Below are positions 15,029 to 23,283 of a stretch of 64,000 nucleotides of DNA, one piece after another. Below the pieces are notes generated by a model. That model was given only the letters and a program-made list of their open reading frames with translations. It did no database searches and had not been told where the DNA came from. The stretch comes from JAUIAI01 sp050633665 (GTDB lineage: Bacteria; Pseudomonadota; Gammaproteobacteria; Burkholderiales; Burkholderiaceae_E). The stretch is taken from NCBI GenBank assembly GCA_050633665.1, contig JBOEGY010000008.1, positions 1 through 64,000 of the forward strand, written 5' to 3'. A program made the translations under genes and the position numbers. The number at the start of each line of letters is the position of its first letter. Position 1 is the stretch's first letter.

Positions 15029-16195
15029 ATGAAATTGACCCGTGTGCTGTTTGTCGCCTCACAACTGGCTCTCGCGCTGACGCACGGGACACCTGCGTTC
15101 GCCGCAAACGAACCAACGACGATCGGCGCAGACACGTACCTCGCCGCCCCCAGCCCGGTACTCACGGCTGACGTCACGCGTGATGCGTTCGTTACCGGGT
15201 TCTCCACTCGCACCGAAACAGCTATCGCCGGCGATCTTCATCTGGCCGGCTTTAGCGTAGATGCCAACGGTCCGGTTGACGGTGACCTCTATGCGGTAGG
15301 TGCAGACATCACAATTGCCTCTGCCATAAATGAAGACGCAACAATCGCCGGATTCTCTGTCCTGCTGGAGTCGCAGGCCGCAGTCAGAGGTAACCTTCGC
15401 CTTGCTGCGGGCACCGCAACAGTCAATAGCCCGGTTATCGGCAGCCTGGTCGCGACCGCCGGTGAGTTGCGGCTAAATTCGCACATCAAGGGCGATGTGC
15501 TTCTGGCCAGCGCCCAGATCCGTTTTGGCCCCGAGGCAAAGATAGACGGCTATCTCGACTATGCGGCGCCCGACGAACTCGTCATACCATCTTCGGTCAT
15601 CAACCCGGACCGGGTGCGGTACTCGCCAGTCGCTGCCAGCGACTTCGGTGAGCTTGGCCGAACAATAGATGAGTCGGCCTCCGCTCTATGGCCGTCGCTC
15701 CTGACTATGGCATCAGGCTTTGCCGTTACGCTGATCTTTCTGATGCTGGTCGCCGCGCTATTCATTGCGTTCGCTCCTGCGATGGTGAGTCGCCTGAGAC
15801 GACGCGCGCAATCGGGTCTCGGCAAATCCGTGTTACTTGGATTTTTGGGCTTGTCCACCCTGGTCGGCCTGATTCCGGTCAGTATTATCACGCTTGTCGG
15901 GATTCCCCTGATTCCGTTGGTACTGCTAGCCATCGCACTGGCCTGGATGCTTGGCTACTTGCTTGGTCTGTACTCGTTGGCGATGCGCGTTGCCGAGGCA
16001 TTCCGCGGGCAACCCGAATCGCCCGCCGGAAAGTTACTGACGCTGGCAGTCGGCCTGCTACTTGCTGCGTTGATCAACTTCATCCCGATCGCCGGCTGGC
16101 TGATAAATCTTGCTGTGGTCTTTCTCGGGCTCGGCGCGATTTCTTGGGATCTATGTCTGCGCCTGATTCGACAAGGAAGCGGTGACGATGAATAA
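15029..16195 (+). CDS. Membrane protein with bactofilin-like beta repeats and C-terminal transmembrane helices
   Basis: A 388-residue protein. A signal peptide (LTRVLFVASQLALALTHGTPAFA) is followed by about 165 residues of short glycine-spaced repeats such as TAIAGDLHLAGFSV, GPVDGDLYAVGADI and AAVRGNLRLAAGT, the pattern of a right-handed beta-helix like the polymer-forming (bactofilin) fold. From about residue 230 there are four to five hydrophobic helices with a basic loop (MVSRLRRRAQSGLGK). So the beta-helix is predicted to face the periplasm and anchor in the inner membrane. The function is unknown. Its 3' end overlaps the tetraheme cytochrome gene by 8 bases, so the two are probably one operon, likely under the FNR-type box at 14950-14963. 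Confidence 0.7.
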   Translation: MKLTRVLFVASQLALALTHGTPAFAANEPTTIGADTYLAAPSPVLTADVTRDAFVTGFSTRTETAIAGDLHLAGFSVDANGPVDGDLYAVGADITIASAINEDATIAGFSVLLESQAAVRGNLRLAAGTATVNSPVIGSLVATAGELRLNSHIKGDVLLASAQIRFGPEAKIDGYLDYAAPDELVIPSSVINPDRVRYSPVAASDFGELGRTIDESASALWPSLLTMASGFAVTLIFLMLVAALFIAFAPAMVSRLRRRAQSGLGKSVLLGFLGLSTLVGLIPVSIITLVGIPLIPLVLLAIALAWMLGYLLGLYSLAMRVAEAFRGQPESPAGKLLTLAVGLLLAALINFIPIAGWLINLAVVFLGLGAISWDLCLRLIRQGSGDDE

Positions 16196-17528
16196 CTTCG
16201 CGCGTAATACCGTCTATCTGCTAGCCACCGTGTTATTCGCACTGGCAATACCGCTGTTTGCCACTCAATCAACTGCAGCCACCCTGACGATTGTGTATAG
16301 CGGGCCGCTCAGGGGGGAACTCGAACCGTGTGGATGCACGATCGACACGGATCTTGGCGGCATCCGTCGACTGGCCACCGCCATTGACGCGCTCAGAAGC
16401 AAAGACCCGGCATTAGTGTTGATCAGTACCGGCGGACTACTCGCAACGACTCAGCCCGCACACGAAGTAACCAACCGGTTCATCCTGAAAGGCCTGGCAG
16501 CACTCGACTATGACGCGATCGGCTTGAGATGGGCCGATCTGATCTACGGCACCGGCCCATTATCCGCAGACGGACTCCCGTGGGTGGCAAGCAACTGGCA
16601 AGCCGCTCAGCCCGATTTTTCCGTCGAACCGAACCGACTAATCGAGCGCGACGGACAGCGAATAGCCTTCCTGCAATGGCTGACGAGTGATGAGTCACCA
16701 CATCAAGGCCAGCCACTCGCCCAGCAACCGGTGCACAGAGACATCAGCAGGCTTGAATATCGCCTTCGGGAACTCAAGAGCCAATCGGTCCTGACTATCC
16801 TTGGTGTTACGGGCGACGTGCGGGCCATTCAGCACCTGACGCCAGGGTTGGTGGATATTCTGTTGCTTGGCAGCCCGGATGAGCAAGTCGCAAACCCTGA
16901 ACATCATGACAACACCATCACCCTTAAAGCCGGCACCCGCGGCCAACGACTTGGATTGCTGAAACTGGTTAGCGACCTGGCAAATACCTGGTCGGTTCAG
17001 TCTCACAAAGTCATCACCCTCGATGAATCCGTCACCGATGCCAGGCGCCTGGATTCCTGGTACGCGCAATATGAGCGCGAGCTGGTCAAAGACTACCGAG
17101 AGAGAGCGCGCCGGGCAAAAGAAAATCGGGCCGAAGGTGGCTATGCCGGCGATGCAGTCTGCGAGGTCTGTCATGCCAAACAAAAAGCCCGATGGCTGCA
17201 AACCGACCACGGCCATGCATTTCAGTCTTTAACCAAAGTCTCAAAGCAGTTTGATGCCAATTGTATTGGCTGCCATGTTGTGGGCTTCGGCAAGCCAGGA
17301 GGCTTCTATTCAGCACAGGCCAAACCGGACTTACGAAATGTCGGGTGTGAAGCCTGCCACGGCCCCGCCAAAGACCATCAACGGCACGGTGGCACCAAGC
17401 CGCTGGAACCAGTCACCAATGCGGTGTGCCGAAAATGCCATAACGCCGAGCATAGCCCGACGTTCGATCCGGATGCCTATCGGGCTCGAATCATTCATTG
17501 GCCGCCACCAGAATCACCTCAAAAATAA
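16188..17528 (+). CDS. Tetraheme cytochrome c554-like protein with a degenerate nucleotidase-like N-terminal domain
   Basis: A 446-residue exported protein; the ATG at 16188 follows AGGAAG by about 7 bases and begins a signal peptide (TVYLLATVLFALAIPLFA). Residues about 30-300 resemble the metallophosphatase/5'-nucleotidase (UshA) fold: TLTIVYSGPLRGELEPCGC, LGGIRRLATAIDALR and LVLISTGGLL. The metal ligand position usually read as DAGD is STGG here, so the domain is probably inactive. The C-terminal part has four haem motifs, CEVCH, CIGCH, CEACH and CRKCH, in a cytochrome c554-like arrangement with extra His residues that can serve as distal ligands. I infer a periplasmic multihaem electron carrier or reductase. 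It partners the membrane protein encoded just upstream. Confidence 0.8.
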   Translation: MNNFARNTVYLLATVLFALAIPLFATQSTAATLTIVYSGPLRGELEPCGCTIDTDLGGIRRLATAIDALRSKDPALVLISTGGLLATTQPAHEVTNRFILKGLAALDYDAIGLRWADLIYGTGPLSADGLPWVASNWQAAQPDFSVEPNRLIERDGQRIAFLQWLTSDESPHQGQPLAQQPVHRDISRLEYRLRELKSQSVLTILGVTGDVRAIQHLTPGLVDILLLGSPDEQVANPEHHDNTITLKAGTRGQRLGLLKLVSDLANTWSVQSHKVITLDESVTDARRLDSWYAQYERELVKDYRERARRAKENRAEGGYAGDAVCEVCHAKQKARWLQTDHGHAFQSLTKVSKQFDANCIGCHVVGFGKPGGFYSAQAKPDLRNVGCEACHGPAKDHQRHGGTKPLEPVTNAVCRKCHNAEHSPTFDPDAYRARIIHWPPPESPQK

Positions 17529-17540
17529 GGCTCTGCCTGT

Positions 17541-17569
17541 CATGCTCTGAGCCGGGCGAAGTGAGCATG
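17541..17569. terminator. Weak inverted repeat between convergent genes, possible terminator
   Basis: CATGCTC at 17541-17547 is complementary to GAGCATG at 17563-17569 with a 15-base loop. It lies in the 51-base gap between the cytochrome stop (17528) and the dehydrogenase stop (17580). No clear T run follows on either strand, so termination is only suggested by the position. Confidence 0.3.
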
Positions 17570-17579
17570 CCTGCCGTCT

Positions 17580-18878
17580 TTAGGGCCAGATTCCCCGCTG
17601 CAGAGTAACTCGCGCCAGATGTTCGATCCCGGCGACCAAGGCGGCTACCCGGATATCCGGCCCGAGCCCTTCTTGCTCATTCAGTTCTGCCTTAAGTTGC
17701 TGCCAACGGGCATACACCCGGTCAACCGTTGTATTCATCGATTCGCGCAGCCGATCATTGACTTCGGATTCAGGCCAGTGTTCATTAGCCAGGTTTTGCA
17801 TCCATTCAAAATAGCTGACTGTGACACCGCCGACATTTGCCAGGATGTCCGGCAGCACCACAATGGATTTTTCATGAAGGATTGCATCGGCCTCCGGGGT
17901 TACCGGGCCATTGGCAGCTTCGACCACCAGCAAAGCGGAAACCCGATGGGCGTTGCTCTTGTTGATCGCGGCGCCTAAGGCCGCCGGAATCAGAATGTCA
18001 CAATCGAGCGCAAGCAGATCTTCATTGCTAATGGTTTCCGTTCCTGGCGCCCCGACCACCGAGCCGGTAGCCGACTTATGGGTATGAACAGCAGCCAGGT
18101 CCAGACCATGTTCGCTTACGATACCGGCAACCGAGTCACTGACCGCCACAACAGTGGCGCCAGCCTGTTCGAACAGACCGGCCGCAACCGCACCGACATT
18201 ACCAAAGCCCTGAATCACAACCCGGGCATTCTTGATCGATTGCAAGCCCTGAACGCTATGACGCTCAAGAAACCGTTCAGCGGCATACAAACATCCGCGG
18301 GCCGTGGCCTCCCGACGTCCCCGCGAACCGCCAAGCTCCAATGGCTTGCCGGTCACCACAGCGCGATTGTTCTGGCGCGGATGAAACATGTGGTACGTAT
18401 CGTAGACCAACGCCATGATGCTCTCGTCGGTATACATATCGGGGGCCGGAATGTCGGTGTATGGGCCCAGGAGATCTCCGAGTTCGCTAACGAAGCGCCG
18501 GGTAATCCGACGAAGCTCACCTTCACTCAGTACTTTAGGATTACAGGCTACCCCACCTTTCGCTCCGCCAAACGGCAATTGCGCCAGCGCGCACTTCCAT
18601 GTCATTAGTGACGCGAGCGACATGACTTCATCAGCGGTCACATGGGCGTGATAACGAATACCCCCTTTACCCGGCCCAAGGATGCGACTGTGCAACGCGC
18701 GGTAGCCGTGAAACGTCTGAACTGACCCGTCGTCCATCTCGACGGGGAAGCTAACCATCACAGTGCGATTCGGCGCCTTGAAAAAGTCGATCAAGCCGCT
18801 TTTGAGGCCTTTGACATGGCTTGCCGCCTGATCAAAACGGTCTTGTACGATTTTCAGGGGGTCCAGTTCTTCTGTCAC
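17580..18878 (-). CDS. Glu/Leu/Phe/Val dehydrogenase
   Basis: A 432-residue oxidative deaminase of the glutamate/leucine dehydrogenase family. The GTG at 18878 is taken as start because it begins the recognised fold and lies 19 bases after the preceding stop; no clear ribosome site is visible. Family motifs are KGGIRYHAHVTADEVMSLA, QLPFGGAKGGVACNP with the catalytic Lys, PDMYTDESIMALVYDTY, and the dinucleotide site IQGFGNVGAVAA near residue 220. The length suits the hexameric glutamate type more than the shorter leucine type. It interconverts an amino acid and a 2-oxo acid with NAD(P). It follows a universal stress protein gene, and both are probably read from the promoter with the FNR-type box at 19373-19386. 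Confidence 0.87.
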   Translation of the reverse strand: MTEELDPLKIVQDRFDQAASHVKGLKSGLIDFFKAPNRTVMVSFPVEMDDGSVQTFHGYRALHSRILGPGKGGIRYHAHVTADEVMSLASLMTWKCALAQLPFGGAKGGVACNPKVLSEGELRRITRRFVSELGDLLGPYTDIPAPDMYTDESIMALVYDTYHMFHPRQNNRAVVTGKPLELGGSRGRREATARGCLYAAERFLERHSVQGLQSIKNARVVIQGFGNVGAVAAGLFEQAGATVVAVSDSVAGIVSEHGLDLAAVHTHKSATGSVVGAPGTETISNEDLLALDCDILIPAALGAAINKSNAHRVSALLVVEAANGPVTPEADAILHEKSIVVLPDILANVGGVTVSYFEWMQNLANEHWPESEVNDRLRESMNTTVDRVYARWQQLKAELNEQEGLGPDIRVAALVAGIEHLARVTLQRGIWP

Positions 18879-18897
18879 GGTTTCAGTTCTACTAAAT

Positions 18898-19317
18898 TCA
18901 ACGCACAACGACCACCGAACAAACTGCATGCCGCACGACTTTGCTCGCCACCGAACCCAACAGATAATCAGCGAGACCTGGTTTGTGCGAGCCAATCACA
19001 ATCAGATCAGCCTTTTCATCCAGCGCGGTGCTCAGGATCGCCTGGGATGGGTTTCCGTGAATTACTTTGATTTTCAGGCTGCCGCCCAAACCGTGCCGCT
19101 TCGCTAACGCTTCCAGTTGGGTCCGCGCCTCAACTACCGCGCCGGTCAGCAATTCAGTTGAAATGTGCGGAACAACATACCCTGGCACCTCGGGCAACAC
19201 GGTTAGCAGCATTAGCTGGGCGTCGGCCCGGGTTGAAATCGACTTGACACTTGCCATCATCTGATCGACTCGGTCAATATGCCCCAGGTCAACCGGGATC
19301 AAAATGCTATTAAACAT
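18898..19317 (-). CDS. Universal stress protein (UspA family)
   Basis: A 139-residue protein with the UspA alpha/beta fold. AGGAGG lies 9 bases before the ATG at 19317, which decides the start. It opens with MFNSILIPVDLGHIDRVDQM and closes with the nucleotide-binding loop IGSHKPGLADYLLGSVASKVV, the GxxGx9GS pattern of ATP-binding members, then CSVVVVR. USPs of this kind help survival under energy or oxygen limitation. The upstream FNR-type box and the adjoining dehydrogenase and hydrogenase operons fit a low-oxygen role. It precedes the amino acid dehydrogenase by 19 bases. Confidence 0.88.
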   Translation of the reverse strand: MFNSILIPVDLGHIDRVDQMMASVKSISTRADAQLMLLTVLPEVPGYVVPHISTELLTGAVVEARTQLEALAKRHGLGGSLKIKVIHGNPSQAILSTALDEKADLIVIGSHKPGLADYLLGSVASKVVRHAVCSVVVVR

Positions 19318-19372
19318 GGTTTCAGCCTCCTGGTTAGTCTGTTCAGTCTGAGGCAGAATGGCCTGGCCAGAC

Positions 19373-19386
19373 TTGACGTGGATCAA
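19373..19386. promoter_or_regulatory. Candidate FNR-type box TTGACGTGGATCAA
   Basis: It matches TTGA-N6-TCAA and its centre lies 62.5 bases before the stress protein ATG (19317, minus strand). It is in the gap between that gene and the hydrogenase maturation protease stop at 19427, so it serves the stress protein/dehydrogenase pair. Confidence 0.55.
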
Positions 19387-19426
19387 CGTGGCGCGATCAA
19401 CGTTGGCTTTAGACTGCCTTTGAGGT

Positions 19427-19957
19427 CTAAGCCAGGTCCACCCCGGCATACGGAGCAAGTTCGGCCCCGACGATTCGCCTCAAGGTGTCACCGGCTACCC
19501 GCACGGGCTCTGAGAGTGTCGTACCTGCGTCCACTTGCCCGACTTCGACGGCGTACACCAACAAGCGACCCGGCATGCGCTTTAACAGACGGCCTAACTT
19601 CAGTGCCTCAGCCAGTCCGAGACCATGGCTTGAGCAGGCTGCGAGCCCGCGGGGATAAACAGCCGAGTCTCCTTCCAAATAATGAATGGTGCCGGCGATA
19701 GCGCCCGATTGTGCTGCATCGATCACAACAGCCAGATCGGTGTCTTCCCATGCGCTGATAATCGCCAGCGCGTCGTCGACACCGTCAACCAGCGTCACGC
19801 TCTGGTTGTCATGCCCATTGTTTCGCAAACCCTCTAGGACGTACTCACCTATGCCGTCATCGCCCCGATATCGGCTGCCAAGGCCGATCACAACCACCCG
19901 CTGATGGCATATCTCAGACTTACCGGAAACCAGGCGTTCTTCAGCGTCGTTGCACAT
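19427..19957 (-). CDS. [NiFe]-hydrogenase maturation protease
   Basis: A 176-residue endopeptidase of the HyaD/HybD/HoxW family that removes the C-terminal tail of the large subunit after nickel insertion. Motifs: VVVIGLGSRYRGDDGIGEYV (nickel-sensing acidic site), VVIDAAQSGAIAG and CSSHGLGLAEALKL, whose Asp and His correspond to the metal ligands of HybD. The start overlaps the large-subunit gene by 17 bases, so it is the last gene of the hydrogenase operon. The visible substrate tail is FLNLNVQRR, the nine residues after His420 of the large subunit. An ATG without a strong ribosome site suggests translation by coupling. Confidence 0.87.
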   Translation of the reverse strand: MCNDAEERLVSGKSEICHQRVVVIGLGSRYRGDDGIGEYVLEGLRNNGHDNQSVTLVDGVDDALAIISAWEDTDLAVVIDAAQSGAIAGTIHYLEGDSAVYPRGLAACSSHGLGLAEALKLGRLLKRMPGRLLVYAVEVGQVDAGTTLSEPVRVAGDTLRRIVGAELAPYAGVDLA

Positions 19958-21230
19958 TGAGATTCAGAAAATGCGTCGCGCAGGATATGCACGGATCATA
20001 GTTGCGAACCGTCTGCTCACACAGGTGTTGCAACTCACGCTCGGGCAGCGAGAGGTTTCGTTCAACCACATCGCGTAAGTCCTGCTCAATCGTTGGTTGA
20101 TTTTGGGATGTCGGGGGAACGATTCGGGCCAGGTTGATCTGGCCGTCATCGGCCAGATCGTAACGGTGAAACAAGATGCCGCGCGGGGCCTCGGTACACC
20201 AAAAGCCGCTTGCTGCCTTGATATCAACATCTACTGACGCAGCCTCCGGCCGTTCATAACGATCGATCAGACGAAGCGCCTCTTCGCAGGCATACAAAAC
20301 CTCTATCGCGCGAATCAGGATGCTCTTAAATGGGTTACAACACGGCGTGTTCAGCCCCAGTTCATTGACAAACTCGCCGGCAACCGACCCAAGTTGCGAC
20401 TGATTCAGATTGAATCGAGCCATAGGACCGACGAAATAAGCCCCACGCCCCCGGATTCTCGAATGCAGCGCAGTCGAGTGGGCAACCTGAATTTCCTCGA
20501 AGTAATCTTCATAGTCACTTGCCTGGATATTCAAGCCTGCACTGGAAACAATACGCCCTTCATTCATCGGGTATTCATCGTCATGCTGCATGGCGACGAA
20601 CTCATAATTCTGCTCGAGATCGGGAAAGTCAAACCGAGCAGCCCAGCGAATCGTTTCGATCGCCGCATCACGCGCCCTGAGCATCGGTTCGCGCAGGCCA
20701 CGAATTTCCGCGACGGCGGGCGCTTTATAGAAGCCCCCTACCTTAATATTGATAGGATGAATCTCGCGCCCCCCCAGGACCCGAATGAGCAGATTACCGG
20801 CTTTCTTTAGTTGCAGGCCACGCGTAACCACCTCGGGGTAGTCTTTGGCCATCTCTAGCGAGCCCTCGTAGCCAAGGAAATCAGGCGCATGGAGCATGTA
20901 GATATGCAAGACATGACTCTCGATCCATTCCCCGCAATACAGCAGACGGCGCAGATCACGCGTCGGACCGTTGACCTCAACGCCTAACGCATCCTCAAGT
21001 GCATGAACAGCGCTCATTTGATAAGCGACCGGGCAGATTCCGCAGATACGGGCAACGATATCAGGCACCTCCTCAAAGTGGCGCCCTTGCAGGAATGCCT
21101 CAAAAAATCGAGGCGGCTCGAAAATCTCGAGCCGCACGTCTTCTACCGTTGTACCGTTGATATTGACGTGTAGGGCGCCTTCGCCTTCTACGCGAGCCAG
21201 GTAGTCAACTTTGATTGTCTTAACCGTCAT
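19941..21230 (-). CDS. hydA: [NiFe]-hydrogenase large (alpha) subunit, group 3b type
   Basis: A 429-residue catalytic subunit of a cytoplasmic, bidirectional NAD(P)-linked hydrogenase (sulfhydrogenase type). The ATG at 21230 is chosen because GAGGG lies about 9 bases before it and a Met six bases earlier is too close. The nickel ligands are complete: RICGICP (Cys63, Cys66) and DPCISCATH (Cys414, Cys417, His420), followed by a nine-residue tail for cleavage. Other family blocks are TIKVDYLARVEGEG, RRLLYCGEWIESHVLHIY and GGREIHPINIKVGG. The gene overlaps the small subunit by 11 bases. The assignment to group 3b rests on the hydB-G-D-A gene set and sequence style; no tree was made. Confidence 0.92.
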   Translation of the reverse strand: MTVKTIKVDYLARVEGEGALHVNINGTTVEDVRLEIFEPPRFFEAFLQGRHFEEVPDIVARICGICPVAYQMSAVHALEDALGVEVNGPTRDLRRLLYCGEWIESHVLHIYMLHAPDFLGYEGSLEMAKDYPEVVTRGLQLKKAGNLLIRVLGGREIHPINIKVGGFYKAPAVAEIRGLREPMLRARDAAIETIRWAARFDFPDLEQNYEFVAMQHDDEYPMNEGRIVSSAGLNIQASDYEDYFEEIQVAHSTALHSRIRGRGAYFVGPMARFNLNQSQLGSVAGEFVNELGLNTPCCNPFKSILIRAIEVLYACEEALRLIDRYERPEAASVDVDIKAASGFWCTEAPRGILFHRYDLADDGQINLARIVPPTSQNQPTIEQDLRDVVERNLSLPERELQHLCEQTVRNYDPCISCATHFLNLNVQRR

Positions 21231-21999
21231 GAGCATTGCCCTCATCGCGGAACGGTTCTGCCCAGGCGTTGAACGAATGGTAAGCCCGTTTAACCTCGTC
21301 AGCAGACACACCCAGTGTTAACCAGTGCTGTGCCATTGCGGACGTATTCGCCAGCTCCATCGGCCCGAAACAGCCGTAACACCCACGGTTGTAAGCGGGA
21401 CATACCGCCCCGCAACCGGCGTGGGTCACCGGACCAAGACACGGTGTTCCATGCGCGACCATCACGCACGGGTTGCCCCGCTGCTTGCACTCAATACAAA
21501 CACTGTAACCAGGCGTGTTGGGTGCCCGCTTATTCAGGAAAGCCGATATCACCTCCAGCAATTGCTGCTTGTTGACCGGGCAACCCCGAAGCTCGAAATC
21601 AACAGCAACATGCTCTGAAATTGGCGTCGAAGATCCGAGCGTTTGAATATAGTCCGGGCGGGCATAGACCGCGCGGACAAAGTCGTTCACATTCTTGAAG
21701 TTACGCAATGCCTGTATCCCCCCGGCGGTCGCACACGCTCCAATCGTGATCAGCGTGCGGGAACAGTCTCTTACCTGTTGAATGCGTTCGCGATCAAGCG
21801 CGGTCGTGATTGACCCCTCCACCAATGACACGTCATACGGCCCTTCCACCGTCGCTCGCGTAGCCTCCAGGAAATAGGCAATCTCGACGGCCTCGGCGAC
21901 CGCCAATAGCTCGTCCTCGCAATCCAACAGACTTAACTGGCAACCGTCACAAGAAGCGAACTTCCAGACGGCCAGCTTGGGGCGCTCTCTCCTGGGCAT
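21220..21999 (-). CDS. hydD: [NiFe]-hydrogenase small (delta) subunit
   Basis: A 259-residue iron-sulfur subunit. The proximal cluster is bound by CDGCQLSLLDC (Cys17, Cys20), the GACATAGGIQAL segment and the RGCPVNKQQL segment; further Cys-rich stretches (CIECKQRGNPC, HAGCGAVCPAYNRGCYGCFGP) bind the other clusters, as in group 3 small subunits. There is no twin-arginine signal, so the enzyme stays in the cytoplasm. It passes electrons between the nickel site and the flavin subunit. The gene follows hydG with one base between them and overlaps hydA, consistent with tight co-translation. Confidence 0.92.
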   Translation of the reverse strand: MPRRERPKLAVWKFASCDGCQLSLLDCEDELLAVAEAVEIAYFLEATRATVEGPYDVSLVEGSITTALDRERIQQVRDCSRTLITIGACATAGGIQALRNFKNVNDFVRAVYARPDYIQTLGSSTPISEHVAVDFELRGCPVNKQQLLEVISAFLNKRAPNTPGYSVCIECKQRGNPCVMVAHGTPCLGPVTHAGCGAVCPAYNRGCYGCFGPMELANTSAMAQHWLTLGVSADEVKRAYHSFNAWAEPFRDEGNAHDG

Positions 22000-22000
22000 C

Positions 22001-22819
22001 TCAGATCTCCCGAATATTCATCAGACGCTGAACCTGTCCGAACGGGAAGACCGGACCATCCCGACACACAAAATACGAACCAACCTGACAGTGACCGCAC
22101 TGTCCGACCGCACATTTCATATTGCGTTCCATCGAAACAAAAATCTGCGATTGCTGAATACCGGCGTCGAGTAAGGCAGCGCAGGTCAGGCGAATCATGA
22201 TCTCCGGACCGCAGATCATCACGGTAGTCTTTGACAAGTCGGTGCTGACTCTGGACAACTGCTGAGTCACAACCCCGACGTCCCCCGTCCAGGACGCGTC
22301 CGCCCGGTCGACGGTTACCCGCACCTGCAAATCCGGGCGCCGACGCCAGACCTCCAGCTCCCCCCGGTACAACAAGTCTTCGGGACTACGTGCGCCATAC
22401 AACAAGGCAATCTCGCGGTACTGGTTACGGTGACCCAGGACCTGATACAACAGCGGGCGCAACGGCGCCAGACCAATACCGCCAGCAATGATCAGCAGAT
22501 CGCCTCCGACTGCCTGATCCGCCGGCCAGGCCGTCCCGAACGGGCCGCGCACGCCGACCTGTTCATCCTGCGCGAGCCGAGTCAGGGCAAGACTGACCGG
22601 GCCGACCGCTCGCACAGTGTGCTCCAGAAATTCTGTCTGTGAGGCGTCTCCACTCATGCTGACGGGCACCTCGCCAACGCCAAACGCGTACAGCATATTG
22701 AACTGCCCCGGCTGGAATGGCTGAACTTTCGTCTCATCGCCGGGTCGCGCCAACCTTAACGTCACAACATCATCGGTTTCACGGATACAGTCGATCACTT
22801 TGAGAAAGTCAGGCTTCAC
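22001..22819 (-). CDS. hydG: Hydrogenase gamma subunit, FAD/NAD(P)-binding with a 2Fe-2S site
   Basis: A 272-residue flavoprotein of the ferredoxin-NADP reductase family. FAD-binding residues lie in FQPGQFNMLYAFGVGEVPVSM; the NAD(P) site is LIIAGGIGLAPLRPLLYQVL and ICGPEIMIRLTC. The C-terminal Cys group MKCAVGQCGHCQVGSYFVC binds a 2Fe-2S cluster, as in PyrK and SudB-like proteins. It exchanges electrons between pyridine nucleotides and the hydrogenase core. The start overlaps the preceding cyclic-nucleotide-domain gene by 4 bases (ATGA). The subunit type and order match sulfhydrogenase operons. Confidence 0.9.
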   Translation of the reverse strand: MKPDFLKVIDCIRETDDVVTLRLARPGDETKVQPFQPGQFNMLYAFGVGEVPVSMSGDASQTEFLEHTVRAVGPVSLALTRLAQDEQVGVRGPFGTAWPADQAVGGDLLIIAGGIGLAPLRPLLYQVLGHRNQYREIALLYGARSPEDLLYRGELEVWRRRPDLQVRVTVDRADASWTGDVGVVTQQLSRVSTDLSKTTVMICGPEIMIRLTCAALLDAGIQQSQIFVSMERNMKCAVGQCGHCQVGSYFVCRDGPVFPFGQVQRLMNIREI

Positions 22820-23283
22820 GGCGAGCCACTCTGACTGAACAAATCGGCACTTTGTAGCCGGGCCGAATGGAGGCGCTGAGCAAGAGGTCCGATAAACCGC
22901 TTCATCATTTCATATCCCAAATGATGATCGGCCTCGCATTTTTGACGTAAACATTGCGCATCAAAAGCGATCGCCTGAGTCGATGCAACCGTGCGGGCAT
23001 CATAGCCCCAGCGATAAGGCGGTAGCAACCACGAGACCCCAAGCAGATCACCGCTTTTCAGTGATATGAAGGTCACCGGCCCTCTCCCCGGGGCAAACAT
23101 CTCCAACGCGACATGACCACGACGAATCAAATAGAAAAAGCGGGCCTCTCCCCCTTCCCGAAAAACATATTCACCCGCGTCGAAACTGACATTGCGAGCA
23201 CATCCGGCGATTGCCTCGACTATGTAATCATCGAGCCCCTGTGTAAAGAGATGCTCCCGTAGCAGATCTGGAATCTCCTTCAT
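22816..23283 (-). CDS. Cyclic-nucleotide-binding-domain protein in the hydrogenase operon, without a DNA-binding domain
   Basis: A 155-residue protein that is little more than one cNMP-binding barrel: FDAGEYVFREGGEARFFYLIRRGHVALEM, then LKSGDLLGVSWLLPPYRWGYDARTV. GAGG lies 7-8 bases before the ATG at 23283, and the ATG overlaps the hydB stop (ATGA). There is no winged helix, so it is not a Crp/Fnr transcription factor; the C-terminal helix (LGYEMMKRFIGPLAQRLHS) looks like the dimer helix only. Similar proteins recur in bacterial group 3b hydrogenase operons. I infer a regulatory or assembly subunit of the enzyme; the ligand is unknown, and the Glu/Arg pair of the phosphate-binding cassette is not clearly conserved. 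Confidence 0.8.
   Translation of the reverse strand: MKEIPDLLREHLFTQGLDDYIVEAIAGCARNVSFDAGEYVFREGGEARFFYLIRRGHVALEMFAPGRGPVTFISLKSGDLLGVSWLLPPYRWGYDARTVASTQAIAFDAQCLRQKCEADHHLGYEMMKRFIGPLAQRLHSARLQSADLFSQSGSP

Noticed and set aside
14917..15213. N-terminal extension of the DUF411 frame
   Set aside because: The extra residues do not look like protein, overlap the divergent gene at 15029 and lie before a good ribosome site and Tat-like signal at 14916.
18078..18608. A 176-codon plus-strand frame
   Set aside because: It lies fully antisense to the amino acid dehydrogenase, whose motifs are intact.
22816..23283. The cNMP-domain protein as the transcription factor for the FNR-type boxes
   Set aside because: It has no winged helix; at 155 residues it ends after the dimer helix, so it cannot bind DNA in the Crp manner.
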